8,594 nucleotides of DNA. It comes from JBDSKH01 sp050245915 (GTDB lineage Bacteria > Actinomycetota > Actinomycetes > Actinomycetales > Microbacteriaceae). Under the pieces are notes generated by a model. That model was not told the origin of the DNA. It ran no database searches and saw only the letters and a program-made list of their open reading frames with translations. The stretch spans positions 1 to 8,594 of the forward strand of contig JBFWWZ010000073.1 in assembly GCA_050245915.1 (NCBI GenBank). Reading direction: 5' to 3'. A program made the translations under genes and the position numbers. Within the stretch, counting starts at the first letter, position 1; every line of letters begins with the position of its first letter. Below are positions 5,369 through 8,594 of the stretch, piece by piece.

Positions 5369-6600
5369 ACGGAGCGGATCGCCACGACCGCGTTGTGGCC
5401 GCCGAACCCGAACGAGTTCGAGATCGCCAGCTGCGGCGCATCGCCGAGCTTCTGCGCCTCACCTCCCACGCTGAGCGGGATCTCCGGGTCGAGCTGCTCG
5501 ATGTTGATCGTCGGCGGGGCCACCCGGTTCTGCACGGCCAGGATGGCGAAGATCGCCTCCAGCGCACCCGTGCCGCCCAGCAGGTGCCCGTGCGCCGCCT
5601 TCGTGGCCGACAGCGGGATGCCGTGCACGCGATCGCCGAACACCGCGAGCAGCGCCTTGTACTCGGCGATGTCGCCGACCGGGGTGCTGGTGGCGTGGGC
5701 GTTGATGTGGGTGACGTCGTCGACCGACGCGCCCGCCTGCTCGAGGGCGGCGAACACGGCGCGTGCGGCACCGCGTCCCTCGGGGTCGGGCGCGGTGATG
5801 TGGTACGAGTCGCTGGTCACGCCGGTGCCGGCGATCTCGGCGTAGATCTTCGCGCCGCGGGCCTTCGCGTGCTCCTCGGTCTCCATCACGATGGTCGCCG
5901 CCCCTTCGCCCATGACGAAGCCGTCGCGGTTCACGTCGTAGGGCCGGGATGCCGTGGCCGGGTCGTCATTGCGCTTCGAGAGCGCCTGCATCGAGTTGAA
6001 CGACGCGAGGGTGATCGGGTGCACGCAGGATTCGGCGCCGCCGGCGAGGATCACGTCGGCGAGCCCCAGCTGCAGGTGCTCGTAGGCGTTCGCGATGGAC
6101 TCCGTGCTCGACGCGCACGCCGACACCACGGTGCGGGCGAACGCGCGGGCGTCGAGCGACATGCTGACGGCCGCGGAGGCCGCGTTCGGCATGAGCATCG
6201 GCACGGTCATGGGCAGGACGCGGCGGGAGCCCTTCTCGCGAAGCGTGTCCCAGGCGTCGAGCAGGGTCCACAGCCCGCCGATGCCGGTGGCGTAGTCGAC
6301 GCCGAGCCGCACCGGGTCGATGTCGGGGGCCCCGGCATCCGCCCAGGCCTCACGCGCCGAGATCAGTGCGAACTGAGCCGAGGGGTCGAGCCGCTTGATC
6401 TCCTGGCGCTCGAGCACCTCGTCGGGGCGCACCTTCGCCTCCGCGGCGATCTGCACCGGCAGCTCGTACTGCTCCACCCACTCGTGCGTGAGCCTGTGGG
6501 TGCCGGATTCGCCGGCGAGCAGCGCGGCCCAGCTCTCGGGGGCGGTGCCGCCGAGGGGCGACGAGGCGCCGATACCGGTGACGACGATCTTCTTGGTCAT
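5365..6600 (-). CDS. fabF: 3-oxoacyl-ACP synthase II (beta-ketoacyl-ACP synthase)
   Basis: A 411-aa cytosolic condensing enzyme that elongates acyl-ACP with malonyl-ACP, releasing CO2. It has the thiolase fold with a Cys-His-His site: Cys162 in VVSACASSTES (158-168), His302 in INAHATSTPVGD (299-310), and Lys334 and His339 in SATKAAHGHLLGGTG (331-345). The C-terminal signature NSFGFGGHNAVVAI (395-408) carries His where E. coli FabF has Thr, which I believe is common in actinobacteria. The length is normal. The ATG at 6600 is chosen because MTKKIVVTGIG is the standard family start and GGGAG lies about 9 bases upstream; the frame stays open further upstream but only through the antisense of acpP. 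It is the last gene of the fab block, and its stop overlaps that of the 54-aa ORF with no terminator between. Confidence 0.97.
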   Translation of the reverse strand: MTKKIVVTGIGASSPLGGTAPESWAALLAGESGTHRLTHEWVEQYELPVQIAAEAKVRPDEVLERQEIKRLDPSAQFALISAREAWADAGAPDIDPVRLGVDYATGIGGLWTLLDAWDTLREKGSRRVLPMTVPMLMPNAASAAVSMSLDARAFARTVVSACASSTESIANAYEHLQLGLADVILAGGAESCVHPITLASFNSMQALSKRNDDPATASRPYDVNRDGFVMGEGAATIVMETEEHAKARGAKIYAEIAGTGVTSDSYHITAPDPEGRGAARAVFAALEQAGASVDDVTHINAHATSTPVGDIAEYKALLAVFGDRVHGIPLSATKAAHGHLLGGTGALEAIFAILAVQNRVAPPTINIEQLDPEIPLSVGGEAQKLGDAPQLAISNSFGFGGHNAVVAIRSV

Positions 6601-6625
6601 TCGACTTTCTCCCGTGAAAACAGTT

Positions 6626-6666
6626 CGGGCGGGGGTTCGCTGCGTGTCAGCAGAGACCCCCGCCCG
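6626..6666 (-). terminator. GC-rich hairpin between acpP and fabF (attenuator or processing site)
   Basis: Perfect 11-base arms (6626-6636 and 6656-6666, core GGGCGGGGGT/ACCCCCGCCC) enclose a 19-base loop that can itself form a short GCTG/CAGC stem. In the direction of transcription it begins 5 bases after the acpP stop and is followed by GAACTGTTTT, a loose U-run. Since fabF follows on the same strand, it is better read as a partial terminator or a 3'-end stabiliser for the acpP message than as the end of the operon. Confidence 0.6.
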
Positions 6667-6671
6667 CCGTG

Positions 6672-6920
6672 CTAGCTCTGCGCGTTGACGATGAAGTTCA
6701 CCGCGTCGCCGACGGTGGTCAGGTTCTTGACCTCTTCGTCGGGGATCTTCACGTCGAACTTCTCTTCGGCGTTGACGACGATCGTCATCATCGAGATCGA
6801 GTCGATGTCGAGGTCGTCGGTGAACGACTTGTCGAGAGCGACCGAGTCGGTGGCGATGCCGGTCTCGTCGTTGATGAGCTCTGCCAGGCCGGCGAGGACC
6901 TCGTCCTGAGTGTGTGCCAT
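6672..6920 (-). CDS. acpP: Acyl carrier protein
   Basis: An 82-aa acidic four-helix carrier protein that holds growing acyl chains on a 4'-phosphopantetheine arm. The attachment site is Ser41 in DLDIDSISMM (37-45 and on), a DSI variant of the usual DSL motif. KIPDEEVKNLTTVGDAV (58-74) is the typical helix III and IV region that contacts FabF, FabH and FabD. The ATG start has AAGGAG (complement of 6928-6933) 7 bases upstream, among the best ribosome sites in the window, as expected for an abundant protein. It lies 63 bases after fabH and 71 bases before fabF. The modifying enzyme (AcpS-type) is not in the window. Confidence 0.97.
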   Translation of the reverse strand: MAHTQDEVLAGLAELINDETGIATDSVALDKSFTDDLDIDSISMMTIVVNAEEKFDVKIPDEEVKNLTTVGDAVNFIVNAQS

Positions 6921-6965
6921 TTCGTATCTCCTTGCGGGGTTCGGCCGGGAAAGCCTTCGGTTGTC

Positions 6966-6983
6966 GATTGACCGGAGTCAATC
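6966..6983 (-). repeat. Small inverted repeat in the fabH-acpP gap
   Basis: GATTGAC (6966-6972) and GTCAATC (6977-6983) are perfect 7-base arms around CGGA, immediately after the fabH stop codon. It could be a small mRNA hairpin or a protein site. A TTGACT lies in it on the minus strand, but no -10 follows at a usable distance, so an internal acpP promoter is not supported. Confidence 0.45.
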
Positions 6984-7982
6984 CTAGGGGAGGCGTACCA
7001 CCTGGGCCCCGTAGACCAGGCCCGCTCCGAAGCCGATCTGCAGGGCGAGACCGCCGTGCAGATCGGGGTTCTCCTCGAGCAGCCGGTGGGTCGCGAGCGG
7101 GATGGATGCCGCGGAGGTGTTGCCGGTGGTCTCGATGTCGCGGCCGATTTTCACGTGCTCAGGCAGCTTCAGCTGCTTGGCGAGCTCGTCGATGATGCGC
7201 ATGTTCGCCTGGTGGGGGATGAACGCGGCGAGGTCGTCGACGGTGATGCCCGCGGCATCCAGCGCCTGCTTGGCCACCTTGGCCATCTCCCAGACCGCCC
7301 AGCGGAACACGGTCTGGCCGTCCTGGCGCATGGTGGGCCACGGCTTCACCTTGTCGAGGTACTCCTCGAAGGTGGCGTTCATGCCGACCGCATCCCACTT
7401 GGAGCCGTCGGAGCCCCACACGGTGGCGCTGACGCCCGGGTCGTCGGCCGGCCCGAGCACCGCGGCTCCCGCGCCGTCGCCGAGCAGGAACGAGATCGAA
7501 CGGTCGTTCGGGTGCACGTACTGCGACAGCTTCTCGGCCCCGACCACGAGCACGTACGTTGCGGCTCCGCTGCGGATCAGGGCGTCGGCCTGCGCGATGC
7601 CATAGGTGTACCCGGCGCACGCGGCACTGACGTCGTAGGCGGGAGCGGGTGCGGCGCCGATGCGCTCGGCCAGCAGGGACGACATCGACGGTGTGACGGC
7701 GACATTGCTGATCGTGGAGACGATGACCGCCCCGATCTGGCTCGCCTCGATGCCGGCGTTGCGGATCGCCTCGAGCGACGCCGTCTCGGCCAGGTCGATC
7801 GCGTCGAGGCCTTTGCTCGCCCGCTTGCGGGTGATGATGCCGGTGCGCTGACGGATCCATTCGTCACTGGAGTCGATGGCCTCGACGAGCTCGGAGTTGG
7901 GGACGACGAGGTCGCCGCGTGCGGCGCCGAGCCCGAGGATCTGCGACCCCTTCGCCCCGGTGGCCTGCTTGAGGGTGGTCAT
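6984..7982 (-). CDS. fabH: 3-oxoacyl-ACP synthase III (initiating condensing enzyme)
   Basis: A 332-aa cytosolic enzyme that condenses a short acyl-CoA primer with malonyl-ACP to start fatty-acid synthesis; in actinobacteria it often uses branched primers, giving iso and anteiso fatty acids. The Cys-His-Asn site is complete: Cys122 in YDVSAACAGYTYG (116-128), His257 in FIPHQANMRIID (254-265), and Asn288 in TTGNTSAASIP (285-295). SSDEWIRQRTGI (38-49) and the C-terminal GFGAGLVYGAQVV (317-329) are also family marks. The length is normal. The ATG at 7982 overlaps the fabD stop as ATGA, with GGAG about 8 bases upstream inside fabD, so translation is probably coupled. Primer preference cannot be read from sequence alone. 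Confidence 0.97.
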   Translation of the reverse strand: MTTLKQATGAKGSQILGLGAARGDLVVPNSELVEAIDSSDEWIRQRTGIITRKRASKGLDAIDLAETASLEAIRNAGIEASQIGAVIVSTISNVAVTPSMSSLLAERIGAAPAPAYDVSAACAGYTYGIAQADALIRSGAATYVLVVGAEKLSQYVHPNDRSISFLLGDGAGAAVLGPADDPGVSATVWGSDGSKWDAVGMNATFEEYLDKVKPWPTMRQDGQTVFRWAVWEMAKVAKQALDAAGITVDDLAAFIPHQANMRIIDELAKQLKLPEHVKIGRDIETTGNTSAASIPLATHRLLEENPDLHGGLALQIGFGAGLVYGAQVVRLP

Positions 7983-8594
7983 GCGGCGTCTCCGTCGATC
8001 AGGGCGTGGGCGGCGGGCAGGTCGTCGGGGGTCTTCACCGCGACGGTCGGCACCCCCTTCAGCGCGCGTTTCGCCAGCCCGACGAGGGCGCCGGCGGGGG
8101 CGAGTTCGATGATGCCGGTCACGCCGGCCTTCTCGAACGACTGCATGGTCAGGTCCCAGCGAACGGGGGAGGCGACCTGGCCGACGATCAGATCGAGGAA
8201 CACCCGGCCGTCGGTGACCGTGTCGCCGGACTTGTTGGTCCAGATCGGGAGCGTCGGGTCGGCGGGCTCGAGCCCGGCCGCCTCGGCACGCAGGATGTCG
8301 ACCGCCGGCGCCATGAACCGGGTATGGAACGCACCCGCGACCTGCAGCGGGATCACCCGCGCACCGGCCGGCGGAGCCTCCTGCAGGGCGGCGAGGGCGG
8401 GCAGTTCGCCGGCGACCACGATCTGGCCGCCGCCGTTGAAGTTCGCGGGCTCGAGCCCGAGTTCGTCGAGCCGGGCGAGCAGCTCGGTCTCGTCGCCGCC
8501 GAGCACCGCGCTCAAGCCGGTCTGCACCCGGGATGCCGCGTCTGCCATCGCGGCGCCGCGCTGGGTCACCAGCTTCATCGCGGCGTCCTCGGTC
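7979..8594 (-). CDS. fabD: Malonyl-CoA:ACP transacylase, C-terminal part (5' end outside window)
   Basis: About 204 residues of FabD, which moves malonyl from CoA to ACP. The frame is open to the window edge; residues TEDAA precede MKLVTQRGAAMADA, so the ATG at 8578 is internal and corresponds to the family's VxxRGxxM region. Present are NFNGGGQIVVAG, the substrate-binding stretch, and VAGAFHTRFMAPA with the catalytic His of the Ser-His pair. IIELAPAGALVGLAKR matches the usual GPGxVLxGLxK near the C-terminus. The GHSxGE serine motif must lie upstream, beyond 8594. The stop TGA (7981-7979) overlaps the fabH ATG. It is the first visible gene of the fab operon; the operon promoter is outside the window. 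Confidence 0.95.
   Translation of the reverse strand, partial: TEDAAMKLVTQRGAAMADAASRVQTGLSAVLGGDETELLARLDELGLEPANFNGGGQIVVAGELPALAALQEAPPAGARVIPLQVAGAFHTRFMAPAVDILRAEAAGLEPADPTLPIWTNKSGDTVTDGRVFLDLIVGQVASPVRWDLTMQSFEKAGVTGIIELAPAGALVGLAKRALKGVPTVAVKTPDDLPAAHALIDGDAA

Noticed and set aside
4768..6675. A 635-codon plus-strand open frame across DUF3145 and antisense to fabF
   Set aside because: It overlaps two recognised genes in other frames, and its product is low-complexity Arg/Val/Gly sequence.
6672..6920. DSI instead of DSL in the acyl carrier protein as a functional oddity
   Set aside because: The attachment serine is intact, and to my knowledge this variant is usual in Microbacteriaceae.
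6601..6981. N-terminal extension of fabF upstream of 6600
   Set aside because: The extra frame runs antisense-free but out of frame through acpP and gives an Arg-rich sequence; the family start MTKKIVVTGIG with a ribosome site is at 6600.

Overview
The window is GC-rich DNA from an actinobacterium, most likely Microbacteriaceae (Microbacterium or a close relative). The evidence is third codon positions that are almost all G or C, GTG starts, and the block fabD-fabH-acpP-fabF facing a DUF3145 gene. As I recall, that arrangement is standard near the fatty-acid genes of this family. No rRNA, tRNA, CRISPR array, insertion sequence or phage gene is visible, and no stretch longer than about 150 bases lacks a gene.

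Left part (1-2879), small accessory genes: the last codons of a plus-strand gene, a hairpin terminator shared with the converging genes, and a minus-strand pair (PEBP/YbhB-like protein, then a three-helix membrane protein). Divergent from that pair is a DUF1684 protein, which converges on a VOC-fold protein. The VOC gene is divergent from a MarR-type regulator. The 60-base gap between the last two carries two matching 18-bp palindromes, one of them over the marR start codon, so a self-regulating MarR/VOC switch is likely.

Middle (2915-5368): a short family-A DNA polymerase (546 aa) with intact palm motifs, a degenerate exonuclease-like N-terminus and no 5' nuclease. Next comes an AT-rich promoter region with an 18-bp palindrome, the DUF3145 gene, and a 54-aa basic ORF that starts 3 bases after DUF3145. 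The stop codon of this ORF overlaps the fabF stop codon from the opposite strand.

Right part (5365-8594, minus strand): the type II fatty-acid synthesis operon, transcribed fabD, fabH, acpP, fabF. FabD (cut by the window edge) loads malonyl onto ACP, FabH makes the first condensation, AcpP carries the chain and FabF elongates it. fabD and fabH overlap by ATGA. A strong GC-rich hairpin lies between acpP and fabF and could lower fabF transcript relative to acpP. The fatty-acid block is ordinary. The least explained items are the 54-aa ORF, the palindrome at the DUF3145 promoter, the MarR double operator and the stand-alone polymerase.
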